From Streptomyces vilmorinianum (GTDB taxonomy: Bacteria; Actinomycetota; Actinomycetes; Streptomycetales; Streptomycetaceae), in NCBI RefSeq assembly GCF_005517195.1, contig NZ_CP040244.1, positions 3,800,001-3,864,000 on the forward strand: a stretch of 64,000 nucleotides of DNA. Reading direction: 5' to 3'. Under the pieces are notes generated by a model. The model was not told the origin of the DNA, ran no database searches, and saw only the letters and a list, made by a program, of their open reading frames with translations. The position numbers and the translations under genes are program-made. Every line of letters begins with the position of its first letter. Within the stretch, counting starts at the first letter, position 1. Of this stretch, positions 10,334 through 19,193 are shown one piece after another.

Positions 10334-11326
10334 ATGGACTTCCAAGTCATCCTCTCCGACGCCATCCGCGCCGGCATCGGCCCCATCGCCGCGATCTTCG
10401 CGCTCTCCGCGATGGGCCTGAACCTGCACTTCGGCTACACCGGACTGCTGAACTTCGGGCAGGTCGGCTTCATGCTCGTCGGCGGCTACGGGCTCGCGAT
10501 CACCGTGGCGACCTGGGGCGGCTCGATGTGGCTCGGCGTCCTCGTCGGACTCGCCTCCGCCGTCGTCCTCGCCCTGCTCCTCGGTCTGCCGACGCTGCGG
10601 CTGCGCGCCGACTACCTCGCCATCACCACCATCGCCGCCGGGGAGACGCTCCGGCTGTTCTATCGTTCCAGCTGGGCCGAGCCCACCACCGGCGGCGTGT
10701 TCGGCCTCCAGCGGTTCGCGAACGACTTCTACGACCTCAACCCCGTCCCGCGTGGCACGTACGGATTCTGGATGGTGAAGTTCAGCGCCCGCGACCTGTG
10801 GGTGATGATCGTCGCCTGGGCGCTGGTGATCGTCGTCGGGCTGCTGCTCGCCCTGCTGATCCGCAGCCCCTGGGGGCGCGTCATCCGCTCGATCCGCGAC
10901 GACGAGACCGCCGTACGCAGCCTCGGCAAGAACGTCTACGCGTACAAGATGACGAGCCTCGTGCTCGGCGGTGTGATCGGCGCGGTGGCCGGCATGCTCC
11001 AGGCCATCCACGTGCAGTCGGTGAACCCGGACAGCTTCGATCCCGGCGTCACCTTCTTCCTCTACACGCTGCTCGTCCTGGGCGGCGCCGGGCGGATCCT
11101 CGGCCCCGTCGTCGGCTCGGTCCTCTTCTGGTTCATGCTCACCTTCCTCGACAGCGCCCTGCGCGAGGCCATCGACTCCGGCGTCATCTCCTCCGACGTC
11201 ATCAGCACCTCGGAGATCGGCGCCGTCCGCTTCGCCCTGGTCGGACTCGCACTGATCCTGCTGGTCGCGTTCAGACCGCAGGGGATCCTCGGCAGCCGGA
11301 AGGAGATGCTGCTCAGTGGCCGATGA
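10334..11326 (+). CDS. livM: Branched-chain amino acid ABC transporter, permease LivM
   Basis: This 330-residue inner-membrane permease is the partner of LivH. It shows the family segments ALSAMGLNLHFGYTGLLNFGQVGFM near the N-terminus, LRLRADYLAI, SIRDDETAVRSLGKNVYAYK (the cytoplasmic loop that contacts the ATPases) and a C-terminal RPQGILGSR. The ATG is preceded by GGCGGTGAG. Its end overlaps livG by 11 bp, so translation is probably coupled. Confidence 0.93.
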   Translation: MDFQVILSDAIRAGIGPIAAIFALSAMGLNLHFGYTGLLNFGQVGFMLVGGYGLAITVATWGGSMWLGVLVGLASAVVLALLLGLPTLRLRADYLAITTIAAGETLRLFYRSSWAEPTTGGVFGLQRFANDFYDLNPVPRGTYGFWMVKFSARDLWVMIVAWALVIVVGLLLALLIRSPWGRVIRSIRDDETAVRSLGKNVYAYKMTSLVLGGVIGAVAGMLQAIHVQSVNPDSFDPGVTFFLYTLLVLGGAGRILGPVVGSVLFWFMLTFLDSALREAIDSGVISSDVISTSEIGAVRFALVGLALILLVAFRPQGILGSRKEMLLSGR

Positions 11327-12212
11327 CACGAGCCCTGTGCCCGCTACCGGTGTGCCCGCTACCGGTGCGCCGGCACCCGGTGTGCCCGAGCCCGTGCCGG
11401 GCGCGACCAAGCCGGACCCGCTGCTCGTCCTCGACGACGTCACCCGCGCCTTCGGCGGTCTCGTCGCCGTACAGGTCGAACACCTGGAGGTCCAGCGGGG
11501 GACCATCACGGCCCTGATCGGCCCCAACGGCGCGGGCAAGAGCACGCTGTTCAACGTCGTGAGCGGCTTCGACCGGGCCGACAGCGGACGGTGGTCCTTC
11601 GCCGGAAAGCCGCTCACCGGCCGGCCGGCGCACCGGATCGCGGGCGCGGGCCTGGTCCGTACGTTCCAGCTCACCCGCACGCCCGGCCGGCTCACGGTCC
11701 TCGAGAACATGCTTCTGGCCACCCCCGGACAGCGGGGCGAGCGGCTGCTGCCCGCCCTGCTGCCGCCGCTGTGGCGCGGACAGGAACGCGACGCCGTGGC
11801 CAGGGCCGACGAACTGCTCGACCGCTTCCGGCTCAGCCGGCTGCGCGACGACTACGCGGGCACGCTCTCCGGCGGCCAGCGCAAGCTGCTCGAACTGGCC
11901 CGCGCGCTGATGGCACGGCCCGTGATGCTGCTGCTCGACGAGCCCATGGCGGGGGTCAACCCGGCGCTGACCCAGTCGCTCCTCGGCCACATCACGGCCC
12001 TGCGTGACGAGGGGCTCACGGTGTGCTTCGTCGAGCACGACATGGACGTGGTCATGGGCATCAGCGACTGGGTGGCGGTCATGGCGGGTGGGCGCCTGGT
12101 GGCCGAGGGCCCGCCGTCCACCATCGGCCGTAACCCCGACGTCGTGGACGCCTACCTCGGCAAGCGGCACGACGAACCCGAGGCGAGCGGAGAGGAGGCG
12201 CCGCCCCCATGA
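11316..12212 (+). CDS. livG: Branched-chain amino acid ABC transporter, ATPase LivG
   Basis: This 298-residue ATP-binding protein has Walker A GPNGAGKST, the Q-loop region (TFQLTRTPG), signature LSGGQRKLLELARAL, Walker B LLLDEPMAGVNP and a H-loop (FVEHDMDVV). An unusual N-terminal extension of about 30 residues contains a Pro-Ala-Thr-Gly-Val type repeat, encoded by imperfect 15-bp tandem units at about 11337-11381. The GTG start lies 10 bases after AAGGAG inside the end of livM. The stop overlaps livF by 4 bp. Confidence 0.93.
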   Translation: MADDTSPVPATGVPATGAPAPGVPEPVPGATKPDPLLVLDDVTRAFGGLVAVQVEHLEVQRGTITALIGPNGAGKSTLFNVVSGFDRADSGRWSFAGKPLTGRPAHRIAGAGLVRTFQLTRTPGRLTVLENMLLATPGQRGERLLPALLPPLWRGQERDAVARADELLDRFRLSRLRDDYAGTLSGGQRKLLELARALMARPVMLLLDEPMAGVNPALTQSLLGHITALRDEGLTVCFVEHDMDVVMGISDWVAVMAGGRLVAEGPPSTIGRNPDVVDAYLGKRHDEPEASGEEAPPP

Positions 12213-12958
12213 GCGAGGAGCCCGGCACCCCGAACGGTCCCGTCCTGGCCGCCGACGACCTCGTCGCCGGCTATCTACCCGGCGTCGACGTCCTGCGCGG
12301 CTGCAGCATCGAGGTACGGCCCGGCGAACTCGTCGGCGTCATCGGCCCCAACGGCGCCGGCAAGTCGACCCTGGCCAAGGCCGTCTTCGGCCTGCTCCGC
12401 ATCCGCAAGGGCGCGGTGCGGCTGCACGGCGAGGACGTCACCAACCGCCCCGCCCACGAGCTCGTACGGCGCGGAGTCGGCTACGTCCCCCAGCTGGCGA
12501 ACGTCTTCCCCACGCTCACGGTCGAGGAGAACCTGCGCATGGGCCTGTATCTGCGGCCCAAGCAGTACGACGACCGGGCCGCCGTGGTCGAGGAACTCTT
12601 CCCGGTCCTGGCCACCCGCCGGAAACAGAAGGCCGGCTCGATGTCCGGCGGCGAGCGGCAGATGCTCGCCATGGCCCGCGCGTTGATGATGGAACCTCAG
12701 GTGCTGCTCCTGGACGAGCCGTCGGCGGGTCTTTCCCCGATCTTCCAGGACCAGGTGTTCGACCGCGTCAAGGAGATCAACCACGCGGGAGTCGCCGTCC
12801 TCATGGTCGAGCAGAACGCCCGCAGGTGCCTCCAGATCTGCGCCCGGGGCTACGTCCTCGACCAGGGCCGCAACGCCCACACAGGGACGGGTGCCGAGCT
12901 CCTGAACGACCAGAAGGTGGTCGACCTGTACCTCGGCACCCTCGCCCGTGTCCGCTGA
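12209..12958 (+). CDS. livF: Branched-chain amino acid ABC transporter, ATPase LivF
   Basis: This 249-residue second ATPase has Walker A GPNGAGKST, signature SGGERQMLAMARALM, Walker B LLLDEPSAGLSP and switch region VEQNARR. It begins at an ATG overlapping the livG stop. It is the last gene of the operon; the substrate-binding lipoprotein gene converges on it from the other strand with only 17 bp between stop codons. Confidence 0.93.
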   Translation: MSEEPGTPNGPVLAADDLVAGYLPGVDVLRGCSIEVRPGELVGVIGPNGAGKSTLAKAVFGLLRIRKGAVRLHGEDVTNRPAHELVRRGVGYVPQLANVFPTLTVEENLRMGLYLRPKQYDDRAAVVEELFPVLATRRKQKAGSMSGGERQMLAMARALMMEPQVLLLDEPSAGLSPIFQDQVFDRVKEINHAGVAVLMVEQNARRCLQICARGYVLDQGRNAHTGTGAELLNDQKVVDLYLGTLARVR

Positions 12959-12975
12959 GCCCCGTACGCGAGGCG

Positions 12976-14232
12976 TCAGCCCTTGCTCACCTCCGTACGC
13001 ACGGTCTCCAGCTCACCCTTGTCGTTGTACGCGTACACCTCGATCGTCGCCTGGCCCGGCTCACCGGCGTCGACGAAGTCGAGCGGACCGCTCACACCGT
13101 CGTAGTCGATGTCCTTGCCCTCGGCGAGCAGCGTCTTGCAGGCGGGGAAGGAATTGCACTTCTCGCCGTCCTTCGTGACCGCGACGATCTCCTCGGCGAA
13201 CTTCCCCGGGTCGTCCGACTTGGCCTGCTCGGCGGCGAGCGCCAGGGTCGTCACGGCGTCGAAGGTCTGCGGCGCGAACTGCAGGACGTTCAGGTTCGGC
13301 GCGAACTCCTTGAGGGCCTTCACGAACTCGGGGTTGGACGCCGATGCCGGAGCCGTACCCTTCATGCCCGCGAGCCGGCCGGGGTCGGCGGGCGAGACCA
13401 GCTTGGGCAGCTCCTCGCTGCGGAGCCCGTCGGTGCCGTACACGCCGATGTCGGCGGGCCCGAGGCCTGCCTCGATCATGCTCTGCAGGATCTGCGTGCC
13501 CTCCTCGAAGGCGATCACCGCGGCCGCGTCCGGGTTGGAGTTCTTGATCTTCTGAACGATCTGGTCGAAGTTCGTGGCCTTGGGGTCGTACGTCTCGGCG
13601 AGCGTGACCGTGACGCCGCCGTCCTCAAGGGCCTTCTTCGTGGAGTCGAGCAGCCCGCGCCCGTAGTCGTCCGCGCGCGCGACCATGGCCACCCGCTTGT
13701 GCCCGTCCTCCTGGATCGCCTTCGCCAGGACGGGGGCCTGCAGCGCGTCGCTCGGCGCGGTACGGAAGTAGAAGCCGCCGTCGTCGTAGTCGGTGAAGGT
13801 GAGCGCCGTATTGGAACTCGAGAACTGGACGACACCCTCGCCGGTCACCCGGTCGATGATGGCCAGCGACATCGCGGAAGACGCGGCGCCGATGATCGCG
13901 TCGACCCCCGCGTTCAGCAAGCGGTCAGCCGCCTGCGCCGCCACCGCCTCCTGTCCTGCCTCGTCGGAGCCGACCACCTTCGGAATCGGCTTGCCAAGCA
14001 CGCCGCCACTGTCATTGATCACCTTGATCGCGAAGTTCGTCGATTGGATCATGGGCGGCCCGAGAAAGGCCAGCTGCCCCGTCTCGGGCAGGACGTATCC
14101 GAGCTTGAGTACCTCGTCGCCGTCGCCTCCCTGCGCCCCGTCACCTCCGCCACCACCGTTCGAACCGCATGCGGCGGCCAGGAGCGCGACCGCGCCCAGG
14201 AAGACCGCGGACCGCCGGACCGGCGATTTCAT
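12976..14232 (-). CDS. Branched-chain amino acid ABC transporter, substrate-binding lipoprotein
   Basis: This 418-residue periplasmic-binding-type protein of the Leu/Ile/Val (type I) family has an N-terminal lipoprotein signal with lipobox LLAAACGS, so it should be anchored outside the membrane by its cysteine. The body begins LKLGYVLPETGQLAFLGPP, and INDSGGVLGKPI is typical of the family. The ATG is preceded by AGGAGG seven bases upstream. Although on the opposite strand, it very likely feeds the convergent livHMGF transporter. Ligand identity (branched-chain amino acid, amide or urea) cannot be read from sequence. Confidence 0.92.
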   Translation of the reverse strand: MKSPVRRSAVFLGAVALLAAACGSNGGGGGDGAQGGDGDEVLKLGYVLPETGQLAFLGPPMIQSTNFAIKVINDSGGVLGKPIPKVVGSDEAGQEAVAAQAADRLLNAGVDAIIGAASSAMSLAIIDRVTGEGVVQFSSSNTALTFTDYDDGGFYFRTAPSDALQAPVLAKAIQEDGHKRVAMVARADDYGRGLLDSTKKALEDGGVTVTLAETYDPKATNFDQIVQKIKNSNPDAAAVIAFEEGTQILQSMIEAGLGPADIGVYGTDGLRSEELPKLVSPADPGRLAGMKGTAPASASNPEFVKALKEFAPNLNVLQFAPQTFDAVTTLALAAEQAKSDDPGKFAEEIVAVTKDGEKCNSFPACKTLLAEGKDIDYDGVSGPLDFVDAGEPGQATIEVYAYNDKGELETVRTEVSKG

Positions 14233-14376
14233 GTCCGCCTCCTCTCAGAGGCTTCTGCGCCTCTCCGTGAAGAAGGCGTGAAGCATCGCTGTGCGTCCCG
14301 CGAGTAACCCGTCGGGGCGCGGCTAAACGGCCGACGCGGCCCTGCGTACGCCCAGCGCGCGCGTCAGGATGGAGCC

Positions 14377-15837
14377 GTGGTCATCACCCGTGAGCTGCTC
14401 ATCGGCGGCCAGGACGTCCCCGCCGCCGCCGGCCGCACCGCCGAGGACGTCACCCCCTACACCGGCGAGGTGTACGCGATCGTCGCCGCCGCCGGTCCCG
14501 AGGACGTCACCCGCGCCGTCGCCGCCGCCCACGCGGCGTTCCCCGCCTGGGCCGCGCTCGCCCCCTTCGCCCGCCGCGCGATCTTCCTCAGGGCCGCCGA
14601 CCTCCTCGACGCCAAGGGGGAGGAGGCCGCCGAGCTCATGGCGCACGAGGTGGGCGGCACCCGCCCGTGGGCGTACTTCAACGTGGCGCTGGCCGCGAAC
14701 ATCCTGCGCGAGGCGGCCGCGGCGATCACCGCGCCGCGCGGCGAGGTGCTCAGCGCCCAGGAGCAGGGCGCGCTGGGTCTCGCGTTGCGCGAACCGCTCG
14801 GGGTCGTCGCCGCGTTCGCGCCCTGGAACGCGCCCCTCATCCTGGGCGTACGGGCCGTGGCCGCCCCGCTGGCCGCGGGCAACACGGTCGTCCTCAAGCC
14901 GAGCGAGAACGCACCGGTCGCCGCCGGTCTCTTCGTCGCCGACGTCCTGCGCGAGGGCGGGCTGCCCGACGGCGTGCTCAACGTGGTGACCAACGCCCCC
15001 GAGGACGCCACCGTGATCGCCGAGACCCTCGTCGCCGATCCCCGGGTCCGCGCGGTCGACTTCACCGGCTCGACCCGGACCGGCCGTCTCATCGGCGCGC
15101 ACGCGGCGCGCCACCTCAAACCCGCGGTCCTCGAACTGGGCGGCAAGAACTCCGTGGTCGTCCTCGAGGACGCGGACGTGGACTACGCCGTCGACGCGGC
15201 CACGTTCGGCGTGTTCATGAACTCCGGGCAGATCTGCATGTCCGGCGACCGGGTCCTCGTCCACGAGCGCCTCGCCGAGGAGTTCACCGCGAAGTTCACC
15301 GCCAAGGTCGCCGCCCTGCGGACCGGCGACCCGGAGCACCCGCACACCGTGATCGGCCCGCTGGTGAGCGCGGCCGCCGCCGAGCGGGTCGCCGGGCTGG
15401 TCACGGACGCGGTCGCCGCGGGCGCCACCGTGCTCACCGGCGGCGGCGCCCCGGTGGGCGCGGTGCACCCGGCCACCGTGCTCAGCGGGGTGACCGCGGA
15501 GATGGACCTCTACTACGCGGAGACCTTCGGCCCGGTGTGCGTGCTCGGCACCTTCGCCGACGACGACACCGCCGTCGCCCTGGCCAACGACACCGAGAAC
15601 GGTCTGACCTGCGGCATCATCACCGAGAACGCCACCCATGGGCTGGCGGTCGCGCGCCGCGTGCACTCCGGGATCGTCCACATCAACGACCAGTCCGTCG
15701 CCGACGAGCCCCACGCCCCCTTCGGCGGCGTCAAGGCCTCCGGGTACGGGCGCTTCGGCGGACGGTGGGGCATCGAGTCCTTCTCCAACACCCGCTGGGT
15801 CACGATCGCGACCCAGCAGGCCCGCTACCCGTTCTGA
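14377..15837 (+). CDS. NAD(P)-dependent aldehyde dehydrogenase (vanillin/benzaldehyde dehydrogenase-like)
   Basis: This 486-residue ALDH-superfamily enzyme carries the cofactor segment PWNAPLILG, KPSENAPV, FTGSTRTGR, the general-base segment LELGGKN with its glutamate, and the catalytic cysteine in NSGQICMS. It oxidises an aldehyde to an acid; overall wording is closest to vanillin/salicylaldehyde-type dehydrogenases. The GTG start at 14377 is used (an ATG at 14369 is out of frame). It overlaps the convergent solute-binding gene by 13 bp. No aromatic-degradation operon surrounds it, so the substrate is open. Confidence 0.88.
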   Translation: MVITRELLIGGQDVPAAAGRTAEDVTPYTGEVYAIVAAAGPEDVTRAVAAAHAAFPAWAALAPFARRAIFLRAADLLDAKGEEAAELMAHEVGGTRPWAYFNVALAANILREAAAAITAPRGEVLSAQEQGALGLALREPLGVVAAFAPWNAPLILGVRAVAAPLAAGNTVVLKPSENAPVAAGLFVADVLREGGLPDGVLNVVTNAPEDATVIAETLVADPRVRAVDFTGSTRTGRLIGAHAARHLKPAVLELGGKNSVVVLEDADVDYAVDAATFGVFMNSGQICMSGDRVLVHERLAEEFTAKFTAKVAALRTGDPEHPHTVIGPLVSAAAAERVAGLVTDAVAAGATVLTGGGAPVGAVHPATVLSGVTAEMDLYYAETFGPVCVLGTFADDDTAVALANDTENGLTCGIITENATHGLAVARRVHSGIVHINDQSVADEPHAPFGGVKASGYGRFGGRWGIESFSNTRWVTIATQQARYPF

Positions 15838-16553
15838 CCGGGCGCCACCAGGGTGGGGGACTGGCCGGCGCGGCGCAGCGCGTCGGCGACGAAGCCGCCC
15901 GCCTTGAGCTCCTCGACGACGTTCCGGAGGAACCGTACGGTCTCGGGCCGCCGGGCCGGAGTCGTGCCCACCGCCTGCCGGATCTCCATGAACCGGTCCT
16001 CGATCAGCCGGACGTCGCGATGCGCGGCGGCGTACTCGGCCATCGGCTGCCTGATACCGGCCGCGACCTCCAGGCCCTCCGTACGGAACACGTCGACGCC
16101 CTCGTCCCCGCGGACGACGGTGGCGTGCCGAAGGGTGCGGGTGAGGAAGAGGTCGTAGGCGGACCCACGCTTGACGCCGATCCGCACACCCGCGCGGTCG
16201 ACGTCGGCGAGGGTGGCGAGCCCCGAGTCCCGGGGCACGGCGAACACGCCCTCGATCACGACGTACGGCGCGGTGAAGGCGACCTGTGCCTCGCGCGCGG
16301 GCTCGACCGCCAGGAAGCAGATGTCGGCCCGCCCCTCGGTCATCGCCTCGAAAGACTTGCGCGCCGCGTCGAAGCAGACGAGCTCGACCGGCACCCCCAG
16401 CCGTGCGCCGATCTCGCGCGCGATGTCGACGGTGACCCCGCCGGGGTCGGCCGGGGCGCCCTGCGCGAGGACCGGATTGCCCAGGTTGATCGACGCCCGC
16501 AGCACGCCGGTCGGCGCCAGATCCCGACTGATGTCACCCGTCATGATCGTCAT
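15825..16553 (-). CDS. Solute-binding protein family 3 (amino-acid-type), no signal peptide
   Basis: This 242-residue protein has the bacterial extracellular solute-binding family 3 fold: PTGVLRASINLGNPVLA near the N-terminus, GVTVDIAREIGARLGVP, the EAMTEGRADICFLA block and the hinge GSAYDLFLTRTL. Unlike true binding lipoproteins, it starts directly at the domain; no signal sequence or lipobox is visible at the chosen ATG (16553) or the alternative ATG (16544). It is therefore either cytoplasmic or misses its leader. It converges on the aldehyde dehydrogenase gene. No permease or ATPase genes are nearby. Confidence 0.8.
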   Translation of the reverse strand: MTIMTGDISRDLAPTGVLRASINLGNPVLAQGAPADPGGVTVDIAREIGARLGVPVELVCFDAARKSFEAMTEGRADICFLAVEPAREAQVAFTAPYVVIEGVFAVPRDSGLATLADVDRAGVRIGVKRGSAYDLFLTRTLRHATVVRGDEGVDVFRTEGLEVAAGIRQPMAEYAAAHRDVRLIEDRFMEIRQAVGTTPARRPETVRFLRNVVEELKAGGFVADALRRAGQSPTLVAPGQNG

Positions 16554-16791
16554 GGGGCGGAGTCTAGGACACCGGATGCGTCGCGTCGGGGCGCGTCCAG
16601 TAAGGCCTGCGGGCCGGCCGCACTCGGCGCCTACGGAGCCGACATCGAGCGCGTGTCGAAGCCGTCGGAACAGGCCGCCGCGGTCTGAGGGACACGGCGG
16701 TCCTCCACGCTTCCGCAGGGTTCGGCGCGACTGATCTGGGCATGCCAATCCCGTCGCGCTCCCCACATCGCGGTCCCTCAGGAGGACGCAG

Positions 16792-17559
16792 TTGAAGACG
16801 AGTTCGCGGATCCGCAGAGTCTCGGTCATCCTCGGCAGCAGCATCGCGCTGGTCATCGCCGTTCCGGGCAGTGCCCTGGCCGCACCGCCCACGGCGCTCC
16901 CCGCGAACGCCGACGGCCTGGAGCAGACGTTCCAGCCCGCCTACGACTACGACACGGACGGCTGCTACCCCACCCCCGCCATCGGCCCCGACGGCACGAT
17001 CAACGGCGGCCTCAACCCCTCCGGGGCCCTCAACAGCCAGTGCCGCGACGCCTGGGACCTCGACAACACCAACGGCTACGCGCGCGCGAAGTGCAACAAC
17101 GGCTGGTGCGCCGTCATGTACGGCCTCTACTTCGAGAAGGACCAGGCCGTCGCCGGCAGCTCGCTCGGCGGGCACCGCCACGACTGGGAGCACGTCGTGG
17201 TGTGGGTGCAGAACAACGAGGCCCGTTACGTCGCCACGTCGGCGCACGGCAACTTCGACATCCACGGCCGCGACCGGATCCGGTGGGACGGGACCCACCC
17301 CAAGATCGTCTACCACAAGGACGGCCTGAGCACGCACTGCTTCCGCCCCGCCAACTCCAACGACGAACCCCCGGAGAACCACAAGCACCAGTGGCAGTTC
17401 CCCACCCTCGTCGGCTGGAACGGCTACCCGGCGGGACTGCGCGACAAGCTCAGCCAGGCCGACTTCGGAAAGGCCGTCTTCGGCCTGAAGGACGCCAACT
17501 TCGCCGCCCACCTCGCCAAGGCCAAGCCGGCCGGCATCCCCTTCGACCCGTATGCCTGA
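16792..17559 (+). CDS. Secreted NPP1/NLP (necrosis- and ethylene-inducing-like) protein
   Basis: This 255-residue protein has a Sec signal peptide (arginine-rich start, hydrophobic core, AxA cleavage near ALAAPP). The mature part has the NLP signature GHRHDWE at about residue 123-129, the central AVMYGLYFEKDQ segment, and conserved cysteines. In the family this heptad coordinates the metal needed for membrane binding and toxicity to plant cells. The TTG start at 16792 is fixed by AGGAGG seven bases upstream. It stands alone. Activity on plants or on microbial membranes is inferred from the family, not shown. Confidence 0.85.
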   Translation: MKTSSRIRRVSVILGSSIALVIAVPGSALAAPPTALPANADGLEQTFQPAYDYDTDGCYPTPAIGPDGTINGGLNPSGALNSQCRDAWDLDNTNGYARAKCNNGWCAVMYGLYFEKDQAVAGSSLGGHRHDWEHVVVWVQNNEARYVATSAHGNFDIHGRDRIRWDGTHPKIVYHKDGLSTHCFRPANSNDEPPENHKHQWQFPTLVGWNGYPAGLRDKLSQADFGKAVFGLKDANFAAHLAKAKPAGIPFDPYA

Positions 17560-17617
17560 AGGGGGCAGCACTGTTGATCACTCTGCCCGTGAACGACCGC
17601 TTCGACGTCTGCGAACG

Positions 17618-17908
17618 TCAAGGCCGGACGAGGAGCGCGACACCGACCGCCAGGAACCCGAGCCCGAAGACGGCGACCACTCCGCCCCAGATCCGCACGA
17701 GCGCTCGGAGCCTCGAACGGCTGAGAGAGAAGTCCATCTCGGGGTGCTCCAGCCCCAGCCGGCTGAAGACCCGCCGGACGCCCGGTTCGGCGAACGCGGG
17801 GTTGAGCTGCGTGTCCACGATCCGTTGGGTGACGCCACGGTAGTCCGTCGCCAGCGCAAGCCCGAACAGCGCGACCCCGACCCCCAGCACCATCGCCATC
17901 AGGATCAT
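17618..17908 (-). CDS. Small two-helix membrane protein, function unknown
   Basis: This 96-residue protein has one hydrophobic helix at each end (MAMVLGVGVALFGLALAT and VVAVFGLGFLAVGVALLV) and a polar middle (residues about 25-65). The ATG at 17908 follows GGGAGGGG in the message. I do not recognise a named family, although similar two-helix hypotheticals are common in streptomycetes. The 263 bp to the next gene (18172) hold nothing I can support. Confidence 0.55.
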   Translation of the reverse strand: MILMAMVLGVGVALFGLALATDYRGVTQRIVDTQLNPAFAEPGVRRVFSRLGLEHPEMDFSLSRSRLRALVRIWGGVVAVFGLGFLAVGVALLVRP

Positions 17909-18171
17909 TCGTCCCCTCCCCGGAAAGTCGGCCGGCATCGGATGTGAACAGAGGCCACGCGACCTGCGCCCACTGCGGCGTGGGATCACCGCGGCACCGC
18001 CAACACTACGTCGTGCGGCGCTGTCGGCCCCCTGGCGAGCCATGTGGTCGTCAGGGGGCCGATGAGCGAGGGTCCCGGCGAGGGAGGCCCTGCCCCACAC
18101 CCACGACCAGGTTGTCTTCCGGACCTTGCGGGTCAGGCAGGACGGCGTCCGCCGGGCACGCGCCGTGACGG

Positions 18172-19113
18172 TCAGTCGGAGGCAGGGACCCGGAAGTCGA
18201 ACCGTACGTCGGTCAAGCGCTCCGACACCTCCCACAGGCGGCCGCCCGTGTCCGCGTCGGCCGCCGCGGGGGAGAGCCGCACCCTGGTCGGTCCGCCCCG
18301 GAGTTCGCCCCGGCCGTCCGGGCCGATGAACTCGCCGCTCTGCGTGGCCGGTGCGGTCGCCGCGTACAGCTGGGGCAGCGCGCCGTCGGCCGGCGCCTGG
18401 GCGAGGGGCTTGAGGAGGTGACCGAACACCACCTTCACCAGGCCGACCGGCGCACTCGTCTGCAGCCGGGTGGCCGTGAAGCCGGGATGGGCGAGCACGC
18501 TGCGCACCGGGCTGCCCGCCTCGGCGAGACGCCGGTGCAGTTCGTGTCCGAAGACGGCGTTGGCGAACTTCGACTGGTCGTAGAAGGCCATGGGCGCGTA
18601 CCCACGCGCGCCGTCGAGGTCGTCGAAGCGCAGCCGCCCCTTGCGATGGTTGAGGGAACTCACCGTCACCACACGGGAGTCGGCCCCGCGGGACAGCAGG
18701 TCGAGCAGCAGCCCGGTGAGCGCGAAATGGCCGAGGTGGTTGGCGGCGAACTGCAGCTCGTGACCCTGCGCGCTCAGTGACCGGGGCGGCGCCATCACGC
18801 CGGCGTTGTTGACCAGTACGTCCAGCCGTGGATGGTCGCCGCGCACCCCCTGGGCGAACGCGCGGACCGAGTCGAGGTCGGCCAGGTCGAGGCGGCGTAC
18901 CTCCAGGCGGGCTCCGGGGTGCTCGGCGGTGATGTCCGCGGCCGCCCGACGGCCCTTCGCCTCGTCGCGTACCGCGAGGATCACCTGCCCGCCGCGGCGG
19001 GCGAGTGCCCGGGTGGTCGCAAGCCCGAGGCCGCTGTTGGCCCCGGTGACGACGAACACCCGCCCTGTCTGGTCCGGGATCTGATCGGTGGTCCAGCTCT
19101 GCTGCTCCGTCAT
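18172..19113 (-). CDS. Short-chain dehydrogenase/reductase (retinol-dehydrogenase-like)
   Basis: This 313-residue SDR protein shows the NAD(P) motif TGANSGLG, NNAGVM, a catalytic serine strand (VVTVSSLNH) and the active-site YDQSK. The C-terminal extension resembles oxidoreductases of the retinol dehydrogenase/WW-domain type. The start at 19113 was chosen at MTEQQ; the longer frame adds 21 residues lying over the promoter. It is divergent from a TetR regulator 80 bp away, a common arrangement in which the regulator represses the dehydrogenase in the absence of a small-molecule ligand. Confidence 0.88.
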   Translation of the reverse strand: MTEQQSWTTDQIPDQTGRVFVVTGANSGLGLATTRALARRGGQVILAVRDEAKGRRAAADITAEHPGARLEVRRLDLADLDSVRAFAQGVRGDHPRLDVLVNNAGVMAPPRSLSAQGHELQFAANHLGHFALTGLLLDLLSRGADSRVVTVSSLNHRKGRLRFDDLDGARGYAPMAFYDQSKFANAVFGHELHRRLAEAGSPVRSVLAHPGFTATRLQTSAPVGLVKVVFGHLLKPLAQAPADGALPQLYAATAPATQSGEFIGPDGRGELRGGPTRVRLSPAAADADTGGRLWEVSERLTDVRFDFRVPASD

Positions 19114-19193
19114 ACGGCACACGTTGCCGTTCGTGGCATCAAGTGTCAAGACGCCTCTGAGTGTCATGCAGGGCATGGGGTTACCATGATGGG
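19114..19193. promoter_or_regulatory. Divergent promoter/operator region between SDR and TetR
   Basis: On the minus strand TTGACA (19144-19149) is a good -35 candidate for the dehydrogenase; the matching -10 is weak. On the plus strand TACCAT (19182-19187) lies 7 bp before the TetR GTG, which suggests a leaderless message. The hexamer GTGTCA occurs twice (19143-19148 and 19161-19166) as a possible direct-repeat operator. Confidence 0.35.
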
